Below are positions 1 to 9,322 of a DNA stretch of 64,000 bases, piece by piece. Source of the DNA: JALYOC01 sp036675345 (lineage in GTDB: Bacteria; Myxococcota; Myxococcia; Myxococcales; Myxococcaceae); NCBI GenBank assembly GCA_036675345.1, contig JAKFFE010000021.1, positions 124,001 to 188,000 on the forward strand, written 5' to 3'. The notes below the pieces were generated by a model that did not search any database, was not told the DNA's origin, and saw nothing but the letters and a program-made list of their open reading frames with translations. The number at the start of each line of letters is the position of its first letter. The first letter of the stretch is position 1. The translations under genes and the position numbers were made by a program.

Positions 1-1
1 G

Positions 2-106
2 ATCCGGCTTCCCGCGGAGCTGGCCTCATGGCTGGGCTGCCGCTTCTACGAGGCGCAACCGGACGTCGTCGCCTGCATGGTGGCGGTGGAGCTGGTGACG
101 GACTGA
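2..106 (+). CDS. C-terminal fragment of unknown protein
   Basis: Only the last 34 codons of a gene entering from the left edge are present. It is open from base 2 and ends with TGA at 104-106. The visible residues (ending VAVELVTD) show no motif I recognise. Codon use is strongly G/C-ending in this frame, which fits real coding. It converges on the next gene, whose stop codon abuts directly. No function can be given. Confidence 0.5.
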   Translation: MRLPAELASWLGCRFYEAQPDVVACMVAVELVTD

Positions 107-667
107 CTAGCCCCACTTCGCGCGCAGGGTCATCTGCTCGGCGGTGCGGTCGTATTCGACGATCTCCACGCGAGGATTCGGAGCGCCGGCGATCTCGATC
201 AACGCGTGCACCGACCCCTGCATCACCTCGGCGTAGCCCATGAACGGACGGCTCACGAGCTGGAAGTCGTTCGGGGCCAGCTCGGTGATGGTCAGCGCAA
301 TGAAGTTGGTGCCGATCTTCGCCGACGTCGGCAGCCTCAGCAGCGTTCGCCGCGGACCGATCAGGCGGATCATCGCCAGCATCGCCTTCCCGACCAGGGT
401 GTCGTCGAGCCCGTAGACGGTCCGAGAACCGAGCCGGAAGTGTGCCTCGGACGCCTCCAGCCCCGGACAGACATCCCGGGCGATCACCTCCAGCGCCCGG
501 TGCCACACCACCGCCGGATAGCCAGGCTTCAACGGCCGGTCGAGGTCGATGCCCAGCACCCTGAGCTCAGACCTCGTCGTCCCGTTCAGGCTGGAGCCCA
601 CCCCACGGACGAGCCCCTCGACAGTGGGAGCGAAGACGAAACGGTCGGCTGGGTTCACAGGAGCCAC
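107..667 (-). CDS. DUF2378 (TIGR02265) family protein
   Basis: A 186-residue soluble protein of the Myxococcus-Stigmatella paralogous family (DUF2378/TIGR02265), typically about 180-200 residues and often present in many copies per myxobacterial genome. Family marks are FAPTVEGLVRG near the N-terminus, a central LIGPRRTLLRLP block and the closing region with PNPRVEIVEYD. The biochemical function is unknown. I chose the GTG at 667 because a GAGG lies just upstream; the GTG at 658 is an alternative and the open frame extends further without family similarity. It stands alone behind a 335-bp gap. It is the clearest lineage marker in this window. Confidence 0.85.
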   Translation of the reverse strand: MAPVNPADRFVFAPTVEGLVRGVGSSLNGTTRSELRVLGIDLDRPLKPGYPAVVWHRALEVIARDVCPGLEASEAHFRLGSRTVYGLDDTLVGKAMLAMIRLIGPRRTLLRLPTSAKIGTNFIALTITELAPNDFQLVSRPFMGYAEVMQGSVHALIEIAGAPNPRVEIVEYDRTAEQMTLRAKWG

Positions 668-1002
668 ACACCTCGGAAGAGGAACCGGAGGGACGTTCTC
701 ACATTTGTCTCCCCCGCGCGTCAGCAGCTCGGGCGCCCCAATCCGGCTCCGCCCAGACGGTCTGCGGATCTTGACCGGCACCTGGGCAACCCGGTTCCGC
801 CCGCTCTCTCGCAGGAGGCTGGACCGGCGAGGCCCCAAGACAACGGATTGCCCCACAGGGCACTGCGCTGCGATTTCCGGCTCGACTTTTCGCAGCGGAG
901 TGACCGCACGGGCACTTTGTTGTGTTTGCCCGCCGCGCCCCCGGCAGCTGGGTGCGGAGCGTGAAGGAGGAGGAGGGTTGCAGCTTCTGCCCCGGCGTTC
1001 AG
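668..1002. other. Gene-free interval
   Basis: About 335 bases between the DUF2378 gene and the upstream metalloprotease gene, both on the minus strand. I see no convincing coding frame, RNA gene or T-tailed hairpin. It presumably holds the promoter of the DUF2378 gene, but I cannot pick a -35/-10 pair with confidence. Confidence 0.5.
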
Positions 1003-2079
1003 CTATTTCCGTCGCGAGGCTGAGGCATCGGAACGCTGGGCGAGACCGACCTCCCGAAGGACGTTCGAGAGGTCGATGTGGTCCTCGGCCAGGAAGGATC
1101 GATCCAGCTGCCTTGCCGCACGAACCTGTGCCCAGGCGAGCGGACCGGCGAGGAGGGCGCACCCGCCAGCGAGGATCCAGTGACCGCGGAGGCCGAGCCA
1201 CCCGGTGAGGGCGGCCCCGACCAGCGCCAGTCCCGCGGCAGCCAGCCTGCGCAGTCCCGCCGCCTTCGCCGCCCTGGTCCGCAGTTGTCGGGTCCGCGCG
1301 GTCGCGACCTCTGGCGGCAAGCCCAGCTCGGCCAGCAGTCCCACCCGACGGGAGAGCGCGCCCCACGCCTGGGTGAAGCAGTCGGCCTGGGTCCGGCCCA
1401 GGTGCCGACGCACCGTCGCAGGCGCCTCGCCTCGTGCCATCGCCCAGGCCGCCAGCAGGAACGTCATCTCCTCGGGCTTGAGGTATCCGCGGGATTGGAA
1501 CGTCCAGCTCGATCCGCCGAGGATGCTGTCCCGGGTCACCTGGGAGCGGTAGTCGTAGGACGCATTGGCGGTCAGGACCCCGAAGCCCAGATACACCGTG
1601 GTCAGGTCGGTGAGGCGTTCCTCCAGATCCCGGTCTGAATCCCCCAGCGAGGCATGATCGCGGTAGGCGTGGGCGACCTCATGACAGAGGGTTCCCACCA
1701 GCAGCGTCGGTTCGGCCAGTCCGTGGGCCTCGACACCGAACAGGTACCCGTGGTCGTCGTCGTAGCCTGCGTACCAGGCCGCTGTCCCCTGGTGCTGGAC
1801 GCTGCGGGACTCACCCCACGCGTCCTCCAGGGACGCCCTCTTCTCGGAGAACTGGCTGACGCTCAGCGGACCCTCCAGCCCTGCGTAGCCCATCGCCCGC
1901 TGGATCATCAGCCGCGCGCCCTCGGTGGTCGGGGTCCAGGGATCCGGGAAGTGGTCCGGGGAGGCGAGGATCATCTGCGCGCCGAACAAGTGTTGGTGCC
2001 CGCGCGTTCGCACCAGCTCGCCAAACGATTGGAGCAGCCACTCCTGCGCTGGCTCCGAGGGGAGATCGTGATTCTCCAT
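1003..2079 (-). CDS. Membrane HEXXH metalloprotease-like protein
   Basis: 358 residues. HEVAH at about 133-137 is a gluzincin-type zinc motif, followed by ExxxD at about 154-158 (ERLTD) that could supply the third ligand, so it is probably a zinc peptidase. Two hydrophobic segments at about 283-325 (AAAGLALVGAALTGW and the following WILAGGCALLAGPLAWA) anchor it near the C-terminus, with the catalytic part on the other side of the sequence. There is no signal peptide. It starts 46 bp after the GYF-like gene and probably belongs to the same minus-strand transcription unit. The substrate is unknown. I infer peptidase activity from the motif alone. Confidence 0.65.
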   Translation of the reverse strand: MENHDLPSEPAQEWLLQSFGELVRTRGHQHLFGAQMILASPDHFPDPWTPTTEGARLMIQRAMGYAGLEGPLSVSQFSEKRASLEDAWGESRSVQHQGTAAWYAGYDDDHGYLFGVEAHGLAEPTLLVGTLCHEVAHAYRDHASLGDSDRDLEERLTDLTTVYLGFGVLTANASYDYRSQVTRDSILGGSSWTFQSRGYLKPEEMTFLLAAWAMARGEAPATVRRHLGRTQADCFTQAWGALSRRVGLLAELGLPPEVATARTRQLRTRAAKAAGLRRLAAAGLALVGAALTGWLGLRGHWILAGGCALLAGPLAWAQVRAARQLDRSFLAEDHIDLSNVLREVGLAQRSDASASRRK

Positions 2080-2125
2080 GGCCCCGGAAGATACCCCACC
2101 GGGAGGCCCCGAAGCCGATTCCCCC

Positions 2126-2506
2126 TTAATGCCTGATCCGCGAGACCATCCGGGTAATCTTGAACAGGGTGAAGGTGATCAAGATCGCCACCATCAAGGC
2201 CAGCTGCCAGCTGCCCTTGATCCACAGCACCAGCGCGGCGATGGAGAGGATCAACACCGCCACCACCCAGGGGATGTAGCCGCCCTTGAAGGAGGACTCC
2301 GCCTTCTTCATTCCGGCCAGCTGGGGGAGGGAACCCGCGGGGCGCCAGTCGGTGTCGCCCTCCTGGCGGATCTCATCTTCGGGGGCGATCCACCCGGCCA
2401 TGTACGCCTGCTCCACGTGGAGCAGGGTGTCGTAGGTCATCACCCCGCCTTCGGAGCGGACCTCGTAGCGGACCGACCTCTTCGCCGGGGAAGTGCTCTC
2501 GGACAT
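2126..2506 (-). CDS. GYF-like domain membrane protein
   Basis: 126 residues. The N-terminal part (about 12-62) has the pattern of GYF_2/DUF4339 domains: a short strand, TYDTLLHVEQAYMAGWI, then charged DTDWRPAGSLPQLA. Such domains are usually peptide-binding modules next to membrane spans. Two hydrophobic helices follow (about 77-95 and 100-117). It begins 9 bp after the FAD-dehydrogenase stop, so the two are probably co-transcribed. The assignment rests on domain pattern only and the partner is unknown. Confidence 0.6.
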   Translation of the reverse strand: MSESTSPAKRSVRYEVRSEGGVMTYDTLLHVEQAYMAGWIAPEDEIRQEGDTDWRPAGSLPQLAGMKKAESSFKGGYIPWVVAVLILSIAALVLWIKGSWQLALMVAILITFTLFKITRMVSRIRH

Positions 2507-2515
2507 GGCGCCTTC

Positions 2516-4120
2516 TTAATGCCTGGGGCCCAGCTCGGTCGCGATCTGCTCGGCGATCCGCAGCCCATCAATCGCCGAGGAGACGATTCCGCCCGCGTAG
2601 CCGCAGCCCTCGCCGCCCGGGTACAGCCCGCGCATCGACACACTGTGCAGGTCCTCGCCGCGGACGATCCGCACCGGCGAAGAGGTCCGGCTCTCGATCC
2701 CGATCAGCATCCCGGCGTCGCTGGCAAACCCGTGCATCTTGCGGTCGAACTTCTTCAGCGCCGCCTTGATCGACTCGGTGAGCCGGGTGGGGAACAGCAG
2801 GTTCAGGTCCACGTGCGACAGCCCCGGCCGGTAGCTGGTGCCGCCCGGCTTCTGCTTCAGCTTCCCGGTCAGATAGTCGGGGATGGACTGCGCGGGGGCG
2901 AAGAACTTCCCCCCGCCCAGCTCATAGGCCTTCTTCTCCCAGTGCTGCTGGAAGGAGAGCCCGGCCAGTGGCCCGTGAAAGCCCTCCCGGTTGAAGTCCT
3001 CCACCGAGACGGTGACCACGATCCCGGCGTTGGCGTACTTGGCGTTCCGGTAGGAGTTGCTCATCCCGTTGGTGCACTGCAGCCCGTCCTCGGTGGGGGT
3101 GGGGACCACGATCCCTCCGGGGCACATGCAGAAGGAGTAGATCCCCCGCATCTCGCCGTTGACGTCCAGGTTCTCCGCCAGCTTGTAGTCCGCCGGGGGC
3201 AACTTGGGGTTGTCCGCCGCCGACCCGTACTGGATGGAGTTGATCAGCTCCTGGGGGTGCTCGGCGCGGAAGCCCAGCGCGAACGGCTTGGCCTCGATGC
3301 TGACCTTCCCGTCGGCGGCGAACCGCTCGAACAGCTCCCGGGCGGAGTTGCCGGGGGCCAGCACCACCCGGTCCGACTCCATCACCCGTCCGTCCGACAG
3401 CTTCACCCCGGCGATGTGCCCATCCCGATACACCAGGTCGTCCACCCGGGTGTCGAACATCACCTGGCAGCCCCCAGCGATCAGCTCCTCCCGGATCACC
3501 TGCACCGCGCCCGGGAGCAGGTCCGAGCCGATGTGCGGCTTGCCCTGGACCAGGATCCGGTCCGGCGCCCCCGCCTGGGCGAACTTCTCGATCACCTTGC
3601 GCACCATCGGGTGGTTGATGCGGGTGGAGAGCTTGCCGTCGGTGTAGGCCCCGGCGCCGCCCTCTCCGAAGTTCATGTTGCTCTCCGGATCCAGCGTCCC
3701 GTCCCGCATCAGCTTGGCCACGTCCTTGCGCCGCGGGACCACCGCCTTGCCCCGCTCGATCAGGATGCTGGTCACCCCGCGCTCCAGCAGGCCCAGGGCG
3801 CAGAACAGCCCGGCCGGGCCGGTGCCGATGATGATCGGCAGCTTCTGGGGCGCCTTGACCAGGGTGGAGGGGGGAGGGGGCGGGGCCACCTCGGACACGT
3901 CGGGGGGGATCTTCCCCGGCTTCTTCCCCGGGGCCAGCTCCACCTCCAGGGTGTGGATGTAGCGGGGGTGCCCCTTCTTTCGCGCGTCCAGCACCGAGCG
4001 GACAATCCGCACCGACACCAGATCGCCCACCCGCAGGCCCAGCTTCTCCGCCGCCTGCTTGTTGAGGACCGAATCCGCCTCGTCCAACCACTGCCCGATG
4101 TTGTTTACGCGGTACGCCAT
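2516..4120 (-). CDS. FAD-dependent dehydrogenase (COG2509 type)
   Basis: 534 residues, a flavoprotein of the uncharacterised FAD-dependent dehydrogenase family. Residues 1-70 form the extra N-terminal domain typical of COG2509. GTGPAG at 99-104 is the dinucleotide-binding motif, followed by LLERG and the conserved MNFGEGGAGAYTDGKL stretch. The C-terminal FAD segment reads YPGGEGCGYAGGI. It is likely cytosolic and the substrate is unknown. A strong AGGAGGT Shine-Dalgarno sequence lies just before the ATG at 4120. It is the first gene of the minus-strand set with the GYF-like and metalloprotease genes. Confidence 0.85.
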   Translation of the reverse strand: MAYRVNNIGQWLDEADSVLNKQAAEKLGLRVGDLVSVRIVRSVLDARKKGHPRYIHTLEVELAPGKKPGKIPPDVSEVAPPPPPSTLVKAPQKLPIIIGTGPAGLFCALGLLERGVTSILIERGKAVVPRRKDVAKLMRDGTLDPESNMNFGEGGAGAYTDGKLSTRINHPMVRKVIEKFAQAGAPDRILVQGKPHIGSDLLPGAVQVIREELIAGGCQVMFDTRVDDLVYRDGHIAGVKLSDGRVMESDRVVLAPGNSARELFERFAADGKVSIEAKPFALGFRAEHPQELINSIQYGSAADNPKLPPADYKLAENLDVNGEMRGIYSFCMCPGGIVVPTPTEDGLQCTNGMSNSYRNAKYANAGIVVTVSVEDFNREGFHGPLAGLSFQQHWEKKAYELGGGKFFAPAQSIPDYLTGKLKQKPGGTSYRPGLSHVDLNLLFPTRLTESIKAALKKFDRKMHGFASDAGMLIGIESRTSSPVRIVRGEDLHSVSMRGLYPGGEGCGYAGGIVSSAIDGLRIAEQIATELGPRH

Positions 4121-4459
4121 ACACCTACCTCCTCTGCACGGTGTCTATCCGTGGCGGGGGACCCCTCCATAGAACGTTCGGCAACGCTGCTGCCAGAACC
4201 GTCTTATCTACCTGTAACTTCGACGGTTTAGGTCGCTTCGAACTGTGTAGCGGGCTATGCACCCACATCGCCCCGGTTCACTCGTGGGCGGCCCCCGGGC
4301 TGCGAAGCGGACTACGCAGTGGAAATCGACCGACGCACCGCGTCGCTGGGCGTAACTCCCTCTGTGGGCGCTGTTTTGTCCGAAGAAGCACTCCGGTGGC
4401 ACGGCGGTTGTAGAGGTCCCCGCGACGGAGCATTCGTAGGAAACACTTTGGAGGTACCT
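4121..4459. other. Divergent intergenic region
   Basis: 339 bases between the FAD dehydrogenase (minus) and a small plus-strand gene. It contains the AGGAGGT ribosome site of the former and GGAGGT (4450-4455) of the latter, so both genes must start transcription here. I could not identify a convincing sigma70 hexamer pair or an RNA gene. Confidence 0.5.
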
Positions 4460-4657
4460 GTGAGCACGGACGTGAAGGGCTCGAAGATTCTGGCTCGGAC
4501 TTTCTTCAATCAGCTGCGGTCCAGCGGCTACACCCCGAACCAGATCATTGGCATCGCCACCGAGTTGATCGACCTGGTGACCAATGACCTGCGCGAGGAC
4601 AAGAACCTTGCCGCGACCCAGGCCCAGGATGGCGCCGAGGCTCGCCCGCAGGCCTGA
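4460..4657 (+). CDS. Small conserved hypothetical protein
   Basis: 65 residues starting at a GTG at 4460 with GGAGGT at 4450-4455, a well-spaced Shine-Dalgarno sequence. The frame is open further upstream but lacks a ribosome site there and has poor codon use. The protein is predicted helical (KILARTFFNQLRSSGY, then IIGIATELIDLVTNDL) with a polar Ala/Gln/Glu-rich tail. There is no signal peptide or membrane span. It may be a small helical DNA- or protein-binding factor, but I do not recognise a named family. Confidence 0.7.
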   Translation: MSTDVKGSKILARTFFNQLRSSGYTPNQIIGIATELIDLVTNDLREDKNLAATQAQDGAEARPQA

Positions 4658-4752
4658 GCCTCTTCTTCCGCTTCAACTCCTCGTGGGGTCCCGCTCGCTC
4701 CGAACTGGCTTCGGGGCCAGCAACCCTTCGGGGAGGATGGTTTTTCAGCAAG

Positions 4753-4788
4753 CGCCCGGTGTCCGTCGCGGTCTGGACGGGCCGGGCG
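4753..4788. terminator. Possible bidirectional hairpin
   Basis: CGCCCGG (4753-4759) pairs with CCGGGCG (4782-4788), with further pairing inside. It lies between convergent genes. There is no clear T-run on either side, so it may only be a weak terminator. Confidence 0.3.
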
Positions 4789-4790
4789 TT

Positions 4791-5504
4791 CTACTTGCGG
4801 GGAGCCAGCTTCTGCCGCTTCAACGCGGTGGCGAAGGCCAGCACCATCAGCGCGTAGGTCATGGCGCTGAACACGTAGCTGTGCGATCGCCCCAGCAACA
4901 GCACCATCAGCCCGTTGGCCACCGCGAACACCCCCACGTCCAGCCAGCGGCTCTTGCGCCGGGGCATCATCAGCAGCGCCGCGCAGACCGTGAGTGGGAT
5001 CCCCAGCGCCACCTGGCGGACGATCCCCGGCAGGTTGGCCGGCACCGTCTCCCAGTTGTTGACCAGGATCGCCGCGAAGATCACCGTGGTCCCGCCAGCG
5101 AGCACCAGCACGCCCGCCGCGGCGGCGTCCTTGGTGATGCGCGCCTTCTCGTCAAACTGCTGGATGGCCAGGTCCACCAACTGCTCGAGCGCGGTGTTCA
5201 GGATCTCTGCGAAGAACACCATCAGGACGCAGAAGATCATGGTGACCTTCTCCGCCAGCCCCAGTGGGATGCCGCTGCCCACCAACCCCACCAGCACCGC
5301 CGCCACCATGTGGATGCGCATGTTGCGCTGGTGCACGATGGTGTGGACCAGCCCGTTCCAGGCGTGGAGGAGCCCGTCCCAGAATGAGCCACCGCCCAGC
5401 GCGGGGTACGCGGGGATCTTCGGGGGTTTCTTTTCGTGGAGCCGTTTCATCGGGGAGCCGACGTCATCGGCTCTCGAAGCGCGTCTATCACGCCTCTTGT
5501 TCAC
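4791..5504 (-). CDS. DagK-type lipid kinase with C-terminal membrane extension
   Basis: 237 residues. The first part (about 38-145) is a prokaryotic diacylglycerol/undecaprenol kinase: conserved GLVHTIVHQRNMRIH, then EILNTALEQLVDLA and KARITKDAAAAGVL, with three membrane helices. It would phosphorylate a lipid alcohol at the inner membrane. Family members are usually about 120-140 residues. This one continues with about four more hydrophobic segments (about 145-230), which is unusual. The longest frame starts with GTG at 5504; an ATG at 5450 (MKRLHEKK) would also fit and neither has a strong ribosome site. It is divergent from gap. Confidence 0.8.
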   Translation of the reverse strand: MNKRRDRRASRADDVGSPMKRLHEKKPPKIPAYPALGGGSFWDGLLHAWNGLVHTIVHQRNMRIHMVAAVLVGLVGSGIPLGLAEKVTMIFCVLMVFFAEILNTALEQLVDLAIQQFDEKARITKDAAAAGVLVLAGGTTVIFAAILVNNWETVPANLPGIVRQVALGIPLTVCAALLMMPRRKSRWLDVGVFAVANGLMVLLLGRSHSYVFSAMTYALMVLAFATALKRQKLAPRK

Positions 5505-5529
5505 AGGAAGTTTCCGCTTCCCCGTTTGG

Positions 5530-5558
5530 TTGACTCGCTATCGACCGGGCCCTAGGTT
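5530..5558 (+). promoter_or_regulatory. Sigma70-type promoter of gap operon
   Basis: TTGACT (5530-5535), 17-bp spacer, TAGGTT (5553-5558), about 50 bp before the gap ATG. Assigned by pattern only. Confidence 0.5.
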
Positions 5559-5607
5559 GGCCGCCCTTTTTCCTGACTGAAAACCACTCGCAAAGGAGCC
5601 TCTTTCC

Positions 5608-6618
5608 ATGGCCACCAAGATTGCCATCAACGGGTTCGGCCGCATTGGCCGCTGCATCCTCCGCGCTGCCACCGAGCGGAAGGAGGACTTCGAGGTCGTG
5701 GCGATCAACGACCTGGACAGCCCGCACTCCCTGGCGCACCTGCTCAAGTACGACTCGGTCCACCGGGGGTTCCCGGGGACGGTGGTGGCGGGTGAGAAGT
5801 CGATCACCGTCAACGGCAAGGAGATCGTGATCACCGCCGAGCGGGATCCGGCCAACCTGCCCTGGAAGAAGCTGGGGGTGGAGGTGGTGCTGGAGTGCAC
5901 CGGCCACTTCACCGAGCGCGCCGGCGCGGAACTGCACCTCAAGGCGGGCGCCAAGAAGGTGATCATCTCCGCTCCCGCCAAGGGAGAGGACGCCACCTTC
6001 GCCTTCGGGATCAACCACCAGGGCTACGACCCGGCCAAGCACAACATCATCTCCAACGCCTCCTGCACCACCAACTGCCTGGCCCCGGTGGCCAAGGTGC
6101 TGGTGGACAGCTTCGGGGTGGAGAAGGGGTTGATGACCACCATCCACAGCTACACCAACGACCAGCGGATCCTGGATCTGGCCCACAAGGATCTGCGCCG
6201 GGCCCGCGCCGCGGCGCTGTCGATGATCCCGTCCTCCACCGGCGCCGCCAAGGCGATCGGCCTGGTGCTGCCGATGCTCAAGGGCAAGCTGCACGGGATG
6301 TCGGTCCGGGTCCCCACCCCCAACGTGTCGCTGGTGGACCTGACGGTGGTGCTGTCCCGGAACACCACCGCCGAGGAGATCATCGCCGCGTACAAGAAGG
6401 CGGCGGAGGGTCCGCTCAAGGGCGTGCTCCAGTTCTCCGACGAGGAGACGGTGTCGGTGGACTACAACGGCAACCCGCACTCGGCGATCTTCGACTCCAC
6501 CAACTGCTTCGTGATGGAGGGCAACCTGGCCAAGGTGATGGCCTGGTACGACAACGAGTGGGGCTTCTCCAACCGGATGGTGGACATGACGAAGTTCGTC
6601 ATCTCCAAGGGCGTCTAG
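5608..6618 (+). CDS. gap: Glyceraldehyde-3-phosphate dehydrogenase
   Basis: 336 residues, full length for NAD-dependent GAPDH. It oxidises and phosphorylates glyceraldehyde-3-phosphate to 1,3-bisphosphoglycerate in glycolysis. The N-terminal NGFGRIGR (8-15) is the NAD-binding loop and the acidic residue after INDL suggests NAD preference. The catalytic cysteine is in SNASCTTNC (Cys153), and WYDNEWGFSNRM is conserved near the end. AAAGGAG stands upstream of the ATG. First gene of the cluster gap-pgk-tpiA, with pgk 27 bp downstream. Confidence 0.97.
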   Translation: MATKIAINGFGRIGRCILRAATERKEDFEVVAINDLDSPHSLAHLLKYDSVHRGFPGTVVAGEKSITVNGKEIVITAERDPANLPWKKLGVEVVLECTGHFTERAGAELHLKAGAKKVIISAPAKGEDATFAFGINHQGYDPAKHNIISNASCTTNCLAPVAKVLVDSFGVEKGLMTTIHSYTNDQRILDLAHKDLRRARAAALSMIPSSTGAAKAIGLVLPMLKGKLHGMSVRVPTPNVSLVDLTVVLSRNTTAEEIIAAYKKAAEGPLKGVLQFSDEETVSVDYNGNPHSAIFDSTNCFVMEGNLAKVMAWYDNEWGFSNRMVDMTKFVISKGV

Positions 6619-6645
6619 GCAGTTGCCGTCTCCCTGGGGGAACCG

Positions 6646-7839
<1,194 letters not shown>

Positions 7840-8610
7840 ATGTCCAAGGCAGATCGTCGTCCGTTCATCGCCGGCAATTGGAAGATGAACAAGACCGTGG
7901 GGGAGGCCACCGCGCTGGTCCGCGAGCTGCGCGGGCTGGTGTCGATGGTGCGGGACCGGGTGGAGATCGCGGTCGCCCCGCCGTTCACCGCCCTGTACCC
8001 GGTGGCCAAGGCGCTGGAGGACTCCAACATCAGCCTGGCGGCGCAGAACTGCCACTGGGAGGCGTCCGGGGCCTACACCGGCGAGGTCTCCACCGGGATG
8101 CTGCAGGAGGTGGGGTGCCGGTACGTGATCATCGGCCACTCCGAGCGCCGGCAGTTCTTCGGGGAGACCGACGAGACCGTGAACCGCCGGCTGCAGGCGG
8201 TGCTGCGCGCCGGGCTGCTACCGATCCTCTGTGTCGGCGAGACGCTGGCAGAGCGGGAGGGCAACCGCACCCTGGAGGTGGTGGGGCGGCAGCTCAAGGG
8301 CGGCCTGGCGGGCTTCGCCACCGGAGACGTGGGCGGGTTCGTGGTGGCCTACGAGCCGGTCTGGGCGATTGGCACCGGCAAGACCGCGACCTCCGATCAG
8401 GCCCAGGAGGTCCACGCCTTCATCCGCGAACAGCTGACCTTGCTGCACGGTCAGCAGACGGCCAACCGGATCCGGATCCAGTACGGCGGTTCGGTGAAGC
8501 CGGAGAACGCGGCGGAATTGCTGTCCAAGCCGGACGTGGACGGGGCCCTGGTAGGCGGGGCCTCGCTCAAGGCAGGGGATTTTGCAGGCATCGTCAAGGC
8601 GGCGGGATAG
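7840..8610 (+). CDS. tpiA: Triosephosphate isomerase
   Basis: 256 residues, complete TIM-barrel enzyme interconverting dihydroxyacetone phosphate and glyceraldehyde-3-phosphate. Catalytic residues are visible: Asn13/Lys15 in GNWKMN, His100 in IIGHSERR, and Glu172 in YEPVWAIGTG, the flexible loop 6. The phosphate-binding IQYGGSVKP and GALVGGASL are near the C-terminus. It begins directly at the end of pgk. A separate promoter for secG follows, so the glycolytic unit probably ends here. Confidence 0.97.
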   Translation: MSKADRRPFIAGNWKMNKTVGEATALVRELRGLVSMVRDRVEIAVAPPFTALYPVAKALEDSNISLAAQNCHWEASGAYTGEVSTGMLQEVGCRYVIIGHSERRQFFGETDETVNRRLQAVLRAGLLPILCVGETLAEREGNRTLEVVGRQLKGGLAGFATGDVGGFVVAYEPVWAIGTGKTATSDQAQEVHAFIREQLTLLHGQQTANRIRIQYGGSVKPENAAELLSKPDVDGALVGGASLKAGDFAGIVKAAG

Positions 8611-8629
8611 ACCTCCCGACGTTCACCGG

Positions 8630-8658
8630 TTGTCAGGTACTACCCGTCGCGCTATAGG
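8630..8658 (+). promoter_or_regulatory. Promoter of secG
   Basis: TTGTCA (8630-8635), 17-bp spacer, TATAGG (8653-8658). A GC-rich hairpin follows at once. Assigned by pattern. Confidence 0.45.
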
Positions 8659-8680
8659 AGGCCCCCCTTTTCGGGGCCTT
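8659..8680 (+). other. GC-rich hairpin between tpiA and secG
   Basis: AGGCCCC pairs with GGGGCCTT around a CCTTTTC-type loop. It could terminate gap-pgk-tpiA transcripts or form the 5' end of the secG message. There is no long T-run after it. Confidence 0.45.
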
Positions 8681-8696
8681 CGAGGGTCATCAGTTC

Positions 8697-9119
8697 ATGC
8701 TGACGTTCTTCACCATCCTCCACGTACTGCTCTGCGTGTTCATGATCTTCATCATCCTCCTCCAGCCGGGGAAGGACGCAGGCATGGGCGCGGCCCTGGG
8801 CGGCGGAGCGGCCACCACCGCCTTCGGCGGCCGTGGCGCGGTCACCTTCCTGTCGAAGATCACCGGCGTCTGCGCGGCGCTCTTCTTCCTCACCTCCCTC
8901 GGCCTGTCCTTCGTGGGGCTGCGCTCCTCGGTGGTCGGCGGGGACGACGAGGTCCCGGCGCAGACCGCCACCACCCCTCCCTCCGAAGGGGGCAGCTCCG
9001 GGGTCACCGTGGATCCGACCACCGGCTCGGCTCCGGCGGCGGTGGAGGCGGCGCCTACCCCGGCTCCGGCGTCGGGAGAGACCCCGCCTGCCGCGGCGCC
9101 CTCCGGCACCCAGCAGTAG
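8697..9119 (+). CDS. secG: Preprotein translocase subunit SecG
   Basis: 140 residues. Two membrane helices (about 2-22 and 52-75) flank the conserved loop QPGKDAGMGAALGGG, the hallmark of SecG, the small helper subunit of the SecYEG protein-export channel. The C-terminal about 55 residues are low-complexity Pro/Ala/Thr, longer than in enterobacterial SecG (about 110 residues) but common in myxobacteria. Position after tpiA and before tRNA-Leu matches the widespread tpiA-secG-tRNA-Leu arrangement. Confidence 0.93.
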   Translation: MLTFFTILHVLLCVFMIFIILLQPGKDAGMGAALGGGAATTAFGGRGAVTFLSKITGVCAALFFLTSLGLSFVGLRSSVVGGDDEVPAQTATTPPSEGGSSGVTVDPTTGSAPAAVEAAPTPAPASGETPPAAAPSGTQQ

Positions 9120-9142
9120 CTCCAGTTAGCAGTTGAAGCAGG

Positions 9143-9168
9143 GGCCTCCCTCAGTGGTATAGGAGGCC
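9143..9168 (+). other. Inverted repeat before tRNA-Leu
   Basis: GGCCTCC (9143-9149) and GGAGGCC (9162-9168) form a perfect 7-bp arm pair with a 12-nt loop. A TATAGG hexamer at 9158-9163 inside it could be the tRNA -10 with TTGAAG (9133-9138) as an imperfectly spaced -35. It could also be the secG terminator. Confidence 0.35.
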
Positions 9169-9176
9169 GGCAGATT

Positions 9177-9258
9177 GCCCGGGTGGTGGAATTGGTAGAC
9201 ACACCATCTTGAGGTGGTGGCGCCGAAAGGCGTGCGGGTTCGAGTCCCGCCTCGGGCA
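9177..9258 (+). tRNA. tRNA-Leu (anticodon GAG)
   Basis: 82 nt. Acceptor GCCCGGG (9177-9183) pairs with CTCGGGC (9251-9257), discriminator A at 9258, CCA not encoded. D-arm TGGAATTGGTAGACA, anticodon stem CCATC/GGTGG with loop TTGAGGT (anticodon GAG at 9211-9213), a long variable arm as expected for class II tRNA-Leu, and T-arm GCGGGTTCGAGTCCCGC. Reads CUC/CUU leucine codons. Confidence 0.97.
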
Positions 9259-9271
9259 CTCGCAAGGAAAC

Positions 9272-9303
9272 GGCCTCCGGAGAAATCCGGGGGCCTTTTT
9301 CTT
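9272..9303 (+). terminator. Rho-independent terminator after tRNA-Leu
   Basis: GGCCTCCGGA, GAAA loop, TCCGGGGGCC, then TTTTTC. Strong stem with a T-run, 13 nt after the tRNA. Confidence 0.85.
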
Positions 9304-9322
9304 TTGGCCCGCCCGGGCCGAA

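Noticed and set aside
668..1002. A 64-codon minus-strand frame (721-915)
   Set aside because: No ribosome site, composition rich in Ser/Arg/Pro/Gly as in random high-GC frames.
9177..9258. tRNA-Leu as integration site of a mobile element
   Set aside because: No integrase, no direct repeat of the tRNA 3' end and no change in codon use in the flanking genes.
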